Of a DNA stretch of 64,000 nt, positions 55,344 to 64,000 are shown piece by piece. The translations under genes and the position numbers were made by a program. The DNA lies in contig JAHCVI010000001.1 in the NCBI GenBank assembly GCA_019096155.1, positions 4,340,001 to 4,404,000 on the forward strand. Reading direction: 5' to 3'. The notes under the pieces are model-generated. The model was not told the DNA's origin. It searched no databases and saw only the letters and a list, made by a program, of their open reading frames with translations. The stretch is from Staphylotrichum longicolle (Eukaryota > Ascomycota > Sordariomycetes > Sordariales > Chaetomiaceae). Numbering within the stretch: position 1 is the first letter of the stretch; each line of letters opens with the position of its first letter.

Positions 55344-56301
55344 CGCGGGCGCTGAAACGAGTGACGGGATTAGGGGGGATGCAAAAAGATGGGACGCCGA
55401 TCAACACGACATGGCGATGGCTAGTTATTTACACACAAATGAGCGACAGATGGCAAACAGAAAGACGGAACAGGAACTGAGGAGTCACGGATCAGAAAAG
55501 GTATTTTCATCTTGCCCCTGGCGCCTGCCTGGCCGTTGGGCCAATTTCAATGCCAAGAGGTAAGCCTGGCATGGGACCGGAGCGTGATTGGCGACAGGCC
55601 GTGCTAGCCTGGTGCTTCTGTCAGCCGAAATTGGATCCAGACGCCCCTCCCGCTGTGCCGACTGCCGTCGCCCGCACTGACTGTGAGCGCCGACAGCATT
55701 CAACTCACCAGCTCTGAAGACCGGGAATTGAAGACGAGAGAAGGAAGAGTCTGAAGAAGTCCAATAAAGTGCAAGCAAACCAAAAACAAAAACCACAAAA
55801 AAAAAAAAAAAGGAAAAGAAAAGAGGGAGAAACACAAATCGTGTGGGGGATTCGTTGCGCTCTGATGTCTGCCTGGCCAAGCAATGCTGGGAACTTGTGC
55901 TCGCCGTGGTCGACTCCCAACTCGGGCAGTAGCCGCTTTCTGAACATGGGTTTTGTTGTTGGTTGCACCGGGAATCCATCGGAACCAGACCAATGTCTCA
56001 TTGCTCTGAAGTTCCGCAACAACACACAGGAACCAACAACCAATTCACAACGGGCCGGGCGGTGGACATTCATGGGGAGACGGGGAGATGGGAGAGATGG
56101 GAATTCGATGGGGCTAAATTTAGTTCACCTTTGCTGCGCTGTGGGTCAAAGGGCACAAAGACGGGTTGCTGCCCGATGCGGAAGGTGGGCCAGCAACCCC
56201 ACCACGCCGCGGGGCCTCGATCGCGATGGTACCTGACGTCGTGTGTTTGTGCCTTGTGCCTTGCTCCCCGCGCATCATCCAGAGACAGCAGCGAAACCAC
56301 G
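55344..56301. other. Divergent promoter region of the aspartic-protease-like and twinfilin genes
   Basis: A 958-bp interval between divergent starts. It contains a 14-base A run (55798-55811) in an A-rich stretch, which may exclude nucleosomes. No gene was found. Confidence 0.55.
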
Positions 56302-57414
56302 ATGCAGTCGGGAATCTCAGGTGCGCATCATCTCTGGGTTCTGTCGACCTGTGGCAAGGAATTGCTAACCGCCCACAGCGTCGCAGGAGCTGGTCTCCCA
56401 ATTCAACGACCTCCTCAAGTCGGACCGCCATTTTGGCCTCCTCGCGACCATCTCGTCCGAACAGCTGCAGCCCCTCCAGCTGTTGACCCCGCCGTCGCCG
56501 GGCGCCTCGTTTGCATCCAATGTCGAATCGCTCCTCCGGCCACACGTCAAGCCCAATGAGGCCCTGTATGTCATCCTCCGCCGCTACCCGTCCAGCCCGG
56601 CCCTGGTGGCCGTGACGTACGTGCCCGACACCGCTCCAGTGCGCCAGAAGATGCTGTTCGCCTCGACCCGCCTCACCCTCGTGCGCGAGCTGGGCAGCGA
56701 GCACTTCCGCGACACCTTCTTTGCTACTACCCCCGAGGAGCTCAGCCCCGCCGGCTTCGAGAAGCACGACGCTCACACCGCGGTCGAAGCCCCGCTCACG
56801 GAGGAGGAGAGGAGTCTGGGGGAGGTGCGCCGCGCCGAACAGGAGGCCGGCATGGGCACGGGCACGCGCGAGATCCATCTGAGCAAGAATCTGGCCACGC
56901 CGATCGCCGAGGATGCCCTGCAGGCGCTGCAGGCGCTGGGTACCGCCTCGAGGTCGCTGGTTATGCTGGTAGAGTCCGCCTTGCATGGCACGCTACGTCA
57001 CGCTGCTAACAAGGCCAGAAAATCAACCCCGAATCTGAAGCCGTTGAGCTGGTCCCCAGCGACTCCGCTCCTGCATCCATTGCAGAGCTGGTGCAGACCA
57101 TTTCGCCCACCGAGCCCCGCTTCACTTTCTACCGGTACACCCATTCGCACAACGGCAGCGAGACCAGCCCCTTGCTCTTCTTTTACACGTGCCCCACCAA
57201 CTTCAGCACCAAGGCCATCAAGTTCCGCATGATGTACCCCCTGATGAAGCGCGCCGTGCTCGCCGCCGCCGAAAAGGAGGCCGGCCTGCAGCCAGAGAAG
57301 AAGTTCGAGGTTGAAGACGCCAGCGAGATTACCGAGCAGAGCGTGTTGGAAGAGCTTCACCCAAAGGTTGAGGTGAAGAAGGCCTTCAACCGCCCCAAGA
57401 GGCCTGGTCGTTGA
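56302..57414 (+). CDS. twf1: Twinfilin (two ADF-H domains, actin-monomer binding)
   Basis: Three exons (56302-56320, 56379-56968, 57019-57414; introns of 58 and 50 nt) encode 334 aa. The very short first exon (MQSGIS) joins at G|CG to ASQELVSQFNDLLKSDRHFG. The first ADF-homology domain continues through ALYVILRRYPSSPALVAVTY and QKMLFASTRLTLVRELGSEH. The second domain includes FTFYRYTHSHNGSETSPLLF, YTCPTNFSTKAIKFRMMYPL and MKRAVLAAAEKEAGLQPEKK. The C-terminal tail is basic (KAFNRPKRPGR), as in twinfilins, where it binds capping protein. Twinfilin sequesters ADP-actin and promotes filament barbed-end depolymerisation at cortical actin patches. Domain order, length and tail agree. Confidence 0.92.
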
Positions 57415-57861
57415 TTCTTTTCTGGGCCTGCTTTACCCATGCGCATGCATGAGGAACAGACGCTGCATCACAGGATTAGTAGTCGGGCAGTATCATGCAT
57501 GCAGCGCCGCCGGAGTTGGCGAGGAGCCCGCGTCTTGCGTTGATGCATCGTTGTCTCGCCATTCATTACATATGCTCGCCGTTGATTGCATTCTGCTCGC
57601 CATGTGCAGACGGATTCTGGGTATATCTGGTCGGTCGCGTCTGGTTTGGGTTTTCGTCCCAGTTCAGTTCTCTTCCTCGTGGCGTCAGAACCTCCAGGAA
57701 CATCACATATCTATCCTATCGTCTGTATATCACGACAAGCCTTCCCACCTTGCTTGCTCTACCGTCTAATCCAGACTGCCCACCACAATCACATCAACCT
57801 TTCCAGCTGGTGCATCTCATTGCCCACGCTCTCCGTTTCCAGGAGACGAAGCACATCCGGC
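57415..57861. other. Intergenic between twinfilin and kinase-like gene
   Basis: 447 bp holding the 3' region of twinfilin and the promoter of the kinase-like gene. An upstream ATG at 57586 is in frame but would add 92 non-conserved residues. Confidence 0.5.
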
Positions 57862-59139
57862 ATGTCTCCCCTCGACGATTACAGCGTGGATGCCGTGTAC
57901 GGCCGCCTCTATAGTGACGCGAAGGACGACTGCCTATTCGTAGGGAGCTTAAGCTCTGGGCAATCGTGCCAAACACAGCTGGTGCACAACTTGGCCAGTG
58001 GCGCCATCTGCGTCCGCAAAGCCTTGCGCCAGGCCGCTACCGCCGACGAACAGGACGCTGCCGCCCAGGAGTTTGACTGCGACGTCTTCATCGCCAAGCG
58101 GTTAGCCGCTGCTGCCGTTAACGGTAACTACGATGCTCACATACCGACCCTGCTGTCTGCCTCCGATGCCGACGGCGCCACCAGGGTCTCGTACTGGGAG
58201 CTCTGCAACGGAGGCACCCTCTTTGGCTTCTTCAGCGACTGTTTAGCAAAGCGGGTCGTCCTCCCCCTCGGTCTCGCCCTCCACATCCTCCTACAGCTCC
58301 TCGAGACACTTGATTTCATGTACACGGGCCCTGATTACCCCATCTTCCATCGGGATCTCCACGAGTGCAACATCATGCTCAACTTCGCCGCTGGCCGGGC
58401 CATTCCGGACATCCATATCCTCGACTTTGGCCGCGCCGTCAGCACCGCGCCCACAGACACCCACACACAGCCGGACGCCGGGGCCACCCCAGCCTGGTGG
58501 GACATCAAGGGGGTAGTGGAGATGATTTATGAGAGCATCGCGGTACTCACCCTCCCGATGGACCTGAGGTGCAAGATCGTGTCTCGGGGCGGCAGGTACA
58601 GCGGCATGTACACCTACCTTCACAAGCAGTCCTCCGACAACGACGGCTCGGACCCGCTCCGCCGCGTCGTCAAGATGCTCGAGGACGCGCACCGCGCCTT
58701 TGTCAAGCGTATGCTCGTCGCCATCCAGCGCGCAAGAGAGACGGGTCAACGGCCGCAGCTGTTCCGCCCGCCCTCGCTGCGGCCAACCATCAAGTTCCTG
58801 CAGGGGGTCACTGGCGCGCACCTCCGGGATGCCGAGGTCGAAGAGGAGCACGCCGCATTCCGACGGACCGTGCTGGCGCCCGCGAGGGCAAAAGCCGAGA
58901 CCGTCATGGGCATGCGGCCGAAGCTATGCAGGACGGTGGAGGGACTACTCGAGTCGGTCAGGCTTGCCAATGACCCAGGACCATGGGATGTGGCACAGCT
59001 GGAGCCCGACGATCCGACTTTTGAGGTGCGCAAAGCATTGTTTAACCAGGTGTCGAGGCGGGAGACGGTGGAAAGCTGGGAGAAGGAATCCCCAGAGGAA
59101 GACGACTCGGAGCACGATCGCGGCCAGGAGCTGTGGTGA
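57862..59139 (+). CDS. Divergent protein-kinase-like protein, fungal orphan group
   Basis: A single exon from the ATG at 57862 (MSPLDDYSVDAVYGRL) encodes 425 aa. The kinase core is partial but shows a possible beta-3 lysine (ICVRKALRQ), a hinge-like SYWELCNGGTLFGFF, the catalytic loop FHRDLHECNIML (HRD at residues 163-165) and DFG at 188-190 (ILDFGRAV). There is no usual glycine-rich loop at the start and no APE motif after DFG; instead DAGATPAWWDIKGVVEMIYE stands there, as in the fungal kinase-like family often found in expanded, lineage-specific copies. The C-terminal 180 residues are charged, with an acidic tail. Catalytic residues are present, so activity is possible. The substrate and pathway are unknown. 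Confidence 0.8.
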   Translation: MSPLDDYSVDAVYGRLYSDAKDDCLFVGSLSSGQSCQTQLVHNLASGAICVRKALRQAATADEQDAAAQEFDCDVFIAKRLAAAAVNGNYDAHIPTLLSASDADGATRVSYWELCNGGTLFGFFSDCLAKRVVLPLGLALHILLQLLETLDFMYTGPDYPIFHRDLHECNIMLNFAAGRAIPDIHILDFGRAVSTAPTDTHTQPDAGATPAWWDIKGVVEMIYESIAVLTLPMDLRCKIVSRGGRYSGMYTYLHKQSSDNDGSDPLRRVVKMLEDAHRAFVKRMLVAIQRARETGQRPQLFRPPSLRPTIKFLQGVTGAHLRDAEVEEEHAAFRRTVLAPARAKAETVMGMRPKLCRTVEGLLESVRLANDPGPWDVAQLEPDDPTFEVRKALFNQVSRRETVESWEKESPEEDDSEHDRGQELW

Positions 59140-59675
59140 TGCTTGTGGTGAGGGATAAGATTGTTTAGGTGTGCAGATACGTTTGCTCGGCTTGGGGCAC
59201 CGCGCTGGTTTGGGTCATGGATATAATGAATGGTTATTTGGTCTCGGCCTGTAGTGAACATTGGGGGCTTGGACTGCTAAGTTCGGCATCGGACACAGGG
59301 TGGCGACGGAGCAGTCGGATATAACTTTACACCTATTTCCATATTTAGCTAAAAAGTTGAACTCGAATGTGCTTACTTGATGTGTTGTTTTTTCTACACC
59401 GACTGATTGTGAGGTATCACACCGCCGAGTTCAGGAAGCATGATGGCAACTTTTAACACACCTTGCAATCTCTGGTTTTTGATTTGTATGACTCGATATG
59501 TCCACCTTCAGCACTCACTTGTGGTTTCCATGACGCTTAGCTCGAGATTGCTATGTATAAAACCCTTTCCTGCGATTAAAAGCTCACTGATGTGGAAATC
59601 CAGATCCTCAACATCAGAATCTCTGAACACAAGCCGAGCACGCTCTTGTTTATCAACACAGCTCACTCCTTTCTC
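59140..59675. other. Intergenic between kinase-like and second P450 genes
   Basis: A 536-bp AT-rich interval between convergent genes. No gene seen. Confidence 0.5.
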
Positions 59676-61981
59676 TCAGTCCGCGCGAGGTGTGAACACC
59701 ATCATTGTGTCCTCCCTCGGCACCCTGCAAGTCCGCCAAGTGGACCACCTCGGCCTTCCTGGGTTGACCAGACGCAAGTCGTAGTTGCTGATGATCTGGG
59801 CTACTGTTACCTTGGCCAACGCCGCAGCGTAGAACCGTCCGGGGCTGCTCATTGTCGCCTCGGTGTCAGCCAAATCTCAGTTCTCAGTCACTCCGTCGAC
59901 GTGGAAAGTTTGACGGACGATCAAAGTAGGTGGAGAGAGCGGTAGGCCAATCTTACCAAGTCTGCCGCCCCGCCCCCCAAACATACCACGACCTATCGAT
60001 ATCTACCAACTTGGACGGGGCAAGCTGGCGCGGCTTTGTTTTCAGTTGAGGCTGTGTCTCCATATTCTCGGATCTGCCTGCGACGACACGGTGGAATACT
60101 TCTTCAGGCACAAACCGGAACCCGGAGAAGTGCAAGGGCTCCGGGTAGAAGGCGTTTGATTGAAGCAGGGCTGCGGTGGGTGTGCTGGCCCATTCGCCGA
60201 CGTTGATTGTTGTCCCGTCCGACAGAGTAAAGGGGCGGAGGGCGCAGCGGCGAGTGCTTTCTTTCTCGGCCAAGAGTGTCAGAAGGGTGAGACACAGGGT
60301 AAAGCGTAGAGACGGAGTAACATACGAGCTTCGACGGGGCTGAGGCGGGCTGATTCCTTGATGAAACTGTCGAGGAGCGGCAGCCCATGGCCCGATTTTT
60401 CAAACTGCGCGTAGTCGCCTGCAATCTCTTGGCGCAATGGGGCAATATATTCCGGGTGAAGGCAGAGGTCTTGGAGGGCGTACGTGATTGTCTAAACAGT
60501 TACTTAGTGGTTTCATATCTTCGATGTGAGAAAGAGATCTGGACGTACGATGGAGGTAGGATGGACCGAGGCAAACCAGATAGCCATCAGCTCGTGCACA
60601 ATACCTTCAGGTGTCCTCGAGGTTTTGTTGGAAGTGGACTCCAGAATCCACTGGATGCAGTCGGCCTTTGACCAACAAGTGTTATTGTGGAGTTCAGTTG
60701 GTAGGGTAATTGGAAGAAGAGAAGCTGTGTGCATACATGTTTGGGCACTGCGTGCCCCTGACTTGCGAGATCACGCTCCTTGCACCGCTCTTGGGCGATC
60801 GGGAGTAGAGAGTCCCATATGATAGCGTGGCCTTTGGTCCTGCGTGCCACCAGCCCTCCGATGATACTGGAACAGTGGTCAGCGCTGTATTGTTGGTGTC
60901 AGCTTAAGGGCTGGTTGGGGTTGCGCCATACGGCCTAAGCATCTTCGGCACGAGTCGGACGATCTCAGCCGACACGACGAGCTCTTCGGTATATGTCAAG
61001 GCAGCTTCCATGAATGCCTCGTTTTTTTCTGCCACATCGTTCAGTGATCATCTTTGGCACCTGGCATGAGATGAAACGGGAAGCTCACCTAGATCCTTGC
61101 CAAAGATGGCGATGACATTGGCTAAGACCACTGTTTTGGTAATCATGCGTGCAACGGGCGACTGCTTGACTCCTGGGGTTATTGTGTCAGCCTTATCAAA
61201 GGATAATAAGAACGAGAGCGACATGTCCCACACACCATTGACGACGGAGTGCCTGTCGTGTAGCTCAGCGAAACGTTCGCGGACAGCATGGCCGAGACTG
61301 GGCAGAATCTCGGGGAGGCTGTTGGTCAAGAGCGTCCGGAGCGCCCGTACAAAACCCACCCCTTCTGTTGGCTTTTCATACCAGTTGAAGCCATGCATGG
61401 TGTATTGTGGTTGCAGGACCTGTTGCGATGCTGCATAGAGGGAAAGCACGTCTTCAGGCGCCGTTTCAACCTCCTTGATGTGCTCTGGCGATGATACAAA
61501 GACATAGCGGCTGTCTGGGGCCAGCACTTCGAAGGGCTCTCCGTTGCACTGTGTGACATTGAGTACCGGGTACATGAGGGGGCATCCCCCAAAACCGGGT
61601 TCTATGAGAACTGAGCCGACATACATTGTTGAAACCGTCTTGAATAATCTTCGGAGCGTTGACGAGGAATGCCCATGCCTTGAATCGTCTTCTCAAGTGT
61701 GTAGCCAGGTCGGTGAGGGACAACGGTGCTCGCTTCGTGCGCAGTTAACGTTAGCCTGTGGACCCTAAGCACATGGAAACGTGACCGCTGTGTGGACTTA
61801 CTAGCCTGCTCTTCTCGGCAACGATTGTGTTGTAGATGAGCAATGTCAAAACAAGGCCGAGAATGACGCTTGCCGCCGTGTTGAAAGGTGTCGGGTACGA
61901 AGAAGGCCAGGTGAGTCGGATTATAGCCCGATCCTGGGCCGTAGCCGTTGGCCATGGAATTTGTTGCGCAGAGCTCGCCAT
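59676..61981 (-). CDS. Cytochrome P450 monooxygenase, ten exons
   Basis: Exons on the minus strand: 61981-61802, 61732-61625, 61548-61236, 61172-61089, 61028-60932, 60866-60737, 60665-60549, 60491-60326, 60260-59957 and 59844-59676, giving 555 aa with all phases consistent. The protein starts MASSAQQIPWPTATAQDRAI and has one N-terminal membrane anchor (ASVILGLVLTLLIYNTIVAE). The segment LAPDSRYVFVSSPEHIKEVE is diagnostic for a group of fungal P450s related to ent-kaurene-oxidase and mycotoxin enzymes. The I-helix region is HELMAIWFASVHPTS. The K-helix motif ExxR lies in KESARLSP. The heme loop is YVWGAGRQTCPGRFYA, with the Cys ligand split across the last intron and Trp in the first motif position. 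It is an ER monooxygenase of unknown substrate. It belongs to a different family from the P450 at 11.6-14 kb. Confidence 0.88.
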
Positions 61982-62742
61982 GGCAATCAATGAACCCGGT
62001 CAGTGCTGGGCAAAATTCCACCGGGAACTGCTGGGGGGTAATGGTGATGATGAGGAGGAAAGAATGAAGGGGGTCTCTGGGAACAGAAGTAACATTTGAG
62101 TGGCTCAATGGGTCTTTTCACTTGATGAATTGGAGTGCCAAAGATGGAAGACAGAAGTTTGACGCCATATGGAATCTTAAACGAATCAGCCCCCATGTTC
62201 CTTCGTTTTACGAGGATGGGATAAGAGCAAGGGGGAGCATGTGCAGGTAGCAGTCAACGGAGTCAACTCGGAAGATTTCTAAAGATGGATTCTAGTATCT
62301 CGCTTCAGCTGCTCACATTACTTCGGTTCAATCAAGGCATCTTGTTTTGAGCTCGCGTTGACGGTTCTCGGTTCGGATTCCCAAAGCAGCCTAACCTCGG
62401 CCCCGAAGCGTATAGGACTTACACATTGGTGCGTTACTCAGCTCGTTGGAGTTGCCGTCTCCCATATGTATCCGCTTGTGACCAACCAATCCGCTTGCAC
62501 TGCGAGCCACGCGAATGTGTTCGGTCGGTTCGGATTCCTTTTCCATCCAAGTGAATCTAGAACTTGCAGGGACAAGACTGTTGGTGAGTAATGCAGCGAG
62601 AGAGACGGCGTGCTAGGGCTGACTTTCACCTTCACAGCTGGATTTCCCTGCGGGGCACGACATGATCAGAAAACAATCCTACATGCATCTACCGGTCGTG
62701 ATCTTTAGGTTCTTGACAACGCGGGTGGTTGATTGGCTATGT
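61982..62742. other. Intergenic between second P450 and AAA ATPase
   Basis: 761 bp: promoter of the P450 and 3' flank of the ATPase, both minus strand. Nothing else was recognised. Confidence 0.5.
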
Positions 62743-64000
62743 CTAACATTTCGCGGCCGCATTCTGATCTTCTAGCATCTTCAGCGCCGTCACCCGCTTG
62801 TCCGCCAACAAGTGCAGCTTCTCAGCCGTCACCTTCCCCTCTCTGCGCGTGTTGAGCAGCAGCGCGCTCTTGAGCAGATTTTTGATCTCGCGCCCGTGAG
62901 CGGCAACTTTGACAGCCGGTCGAGGCTGTCAGCCGACACATCAAACCTGTCCGGCCCAAAGTGCTCAAAGAAATTGTTCCACACCAGCTTGCGCGCCGAA
63001 CAGTCCAGATCGTTGTAGGCAAAAAGAGGTCGACACGCGACTGAAAAGCGTAGTCAATACGGGAGAAGCGGTTGGTGGTGAGGAAAAGGATCCCCTGATA
63101 GTACTCGAGCTTGGCGAGGAAGACTGAGGCTGTCAGCTGGCTTGTTGACCCCCCGCGGCTCAGGGAAAAGGGCTTACTCGAGACAAGCTCGTTCCGAGTC
63201 AGACTGTCGTCTAGACGTGCACCAAGGAAGACGTCGGCCTCGTCGAGGAGCAACATGGCGTTCCACAGGCGGCAGAGCTCCAGCGCGTGGGTGAGGGCGG
63301 GCTCGACAACTTCAGGGCTGGTCCCGAGCATGCCTGCGCTGACAAGATACAAAGGGACTCGAGCCTTTTCGGCAACTAATGAGTGTTTAGCGGGCCGTGA
63401 CTTTTGTATTGAGAGGAGAGCAGAGACCTACCGGCTTCAGCAGTGTATGTCTTACCAACACCCGGCGGTCCGAACATGAGGATGATGAGGCCCCGCCCTG
63501 GCCGTGTCAGTAGCTTATCTTTCCACTGCGCAAGCGCACTTACCCTTTTCCGGCACAAAGTCATCGATGGTCTCCTCGGACCTGGCCTTGCTCTCAACAA
63601 ACTCCCAGGCCAGCTCCTTTTCGCCGCCGGGAAGCACCAAGTTGTCAAATGCCTTGTCGTTTCACACGATCGCGTCCAGATTGTCAATGACAAACCGTCC
63701 TGCTCATGTTAGCAAGTGCAGTCTCGCCCGGTGGGCGACAGAAACATACCCCACTGCTTTTTCTTGAGATCAAAACCAACCAGCCACGGCGTTGTGAGAA
63801 TGCGGTGGTCATCCGAGAGTTCCGTCAGGTCCTCAACCCGTCGGGTGGCCTCGTCTTGGTTGGACAACGTGGGTTGAGCGTTCGAGTCAGAGTTCTTATC
63901 CGAGGCAACTTGACTACATTCACCGTCTTGGTCGTCATCCTCCTCGCTCTCCGCGGCGCGGTCTTCATCTTCGGTTTCGTCGTTTTCTTCGGCTTTGGCC
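62743..64000 (-). CDS. AAA+ ATPase (mitochondrial/nuclear-type fungal AAA), 5' truncated by window edge, with in-frame TGA and two frame breaks
   Basis: The minus-strand gene enters from the right edge, so its start is missing. Visible exons: 64000-63750, 63699-63544, 63497-63432, 63375-63178 and 63123-62743. The N-terminal part is acidic (DETEDEDRAAESEEDDDQDG). Walker A is GPPGVGKTYTAEA, Walker B MLLLDEADVFLG, sensor 1 ILFLTTNR, and an arginine finger lies in AFQSRVDLFLP. In exon 2 the frame IDNLDAIV is followed by TGA (63662-63664) and then NDKAFDNLVLPGGEKELAWE, where Trp would be expected. The last exon breaks frame at about 63018 and about 62891; each break needs one base added, and the reading then ends KMLEDQNAAAKC. 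It resembles the fungal AAA ATPases annotated near the Spastin/ATAD-like group, function unclear. Confidence 0.82.

Noticed and set aside
55798..55811. Poly(A) run as trace of a retroposed transcript
   Set aside because: It lies in the divergent promoter of two genes, with no adjacent coding remnant or target-site duplication seen.

Overview
The window is nuclear DNA of a filamentous ascomycete (Pezizomycotina, most likely Sordariomycetes and possibly Sordariales). The evidence is GC-rich single-copy genes on both strands, short introns (45-130 nt, GTAAGT/GTATGT donors, CTAAC-like branch sites), fungal-specific families, and genes typical of filamentous fungi (dynactin p62, twinfilin, calpain-like protease, X325/Bim1-like wall protein). 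I see no operons, rRNA, tRNA, CRISPR or intact transposon. The exon structures below were worked out by hand from splice signals, reading phase and family conservation.

Layout. 1-9 kb: a Doa10/Ssm4-type RING-CH membrane ubiquitin ligase and a TDT-family malate/sulfite-type transporter. 9-14 kb: two same-strand oxidative genes, a bicovalent-FAD BBE-like oxidase and a cytochrome P450 with an unusual acidic C-terminal tail. 15-17 kb: arginyl-tRNA synthetase with two in-frame starts (mitochondrial and cytosolic forms). 17.6-22 kb: a divergent pair, ferric/cupric reductase and an X325/Bim1-like GPI-anchored copper protein, sharing a promoter with three Mac1/GRISEA-like TTTGCTCA-type sites. This looks like a copper-uptake module. 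22-28 kb: poorly conserved genes, one frameshifted, one a secreted protein of unknown function. 28-31 kb: a secreted subtilase disrupted by several single-base indels.

33-43 kb is a housekeeping stretch: mitochondrial BolA-like protein, EXPERA-domain membrane protein, dynactin p62, NADP alcohol dehydrogenase, DUF7704 membrane protein, ribosomal protein eS7 (telobox promoter) and a class-I glutamine amidotransferase. 43-48.6 kb has no recognisable gene. 48.6-64 kb: calpain-like protease, small conserved membrane protein, membrane-anchored aspartic-protease-like protein lacking both catalytic aspartates, twinfilin, an orphan protein-kinase-like gene, a ten-exon P450, and an AAA+ ATPase that runs off the right edge and carries an in-frame TGA.

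Five genes (22.4, 28.4-31.2, 42.3-43.1, 48.6-51.9 and 62.7-64 kb) carry single-base frame breaks, mostly apparent deletions in G/C-rich spots, while neighbouring genes of 1-5 kb are perfectly open. Sequence error in weakly covered stretches or recent decay are both possible. The strongest biological lead is the reductase/Bim1-like pair with its shared copper-type promoter sites.
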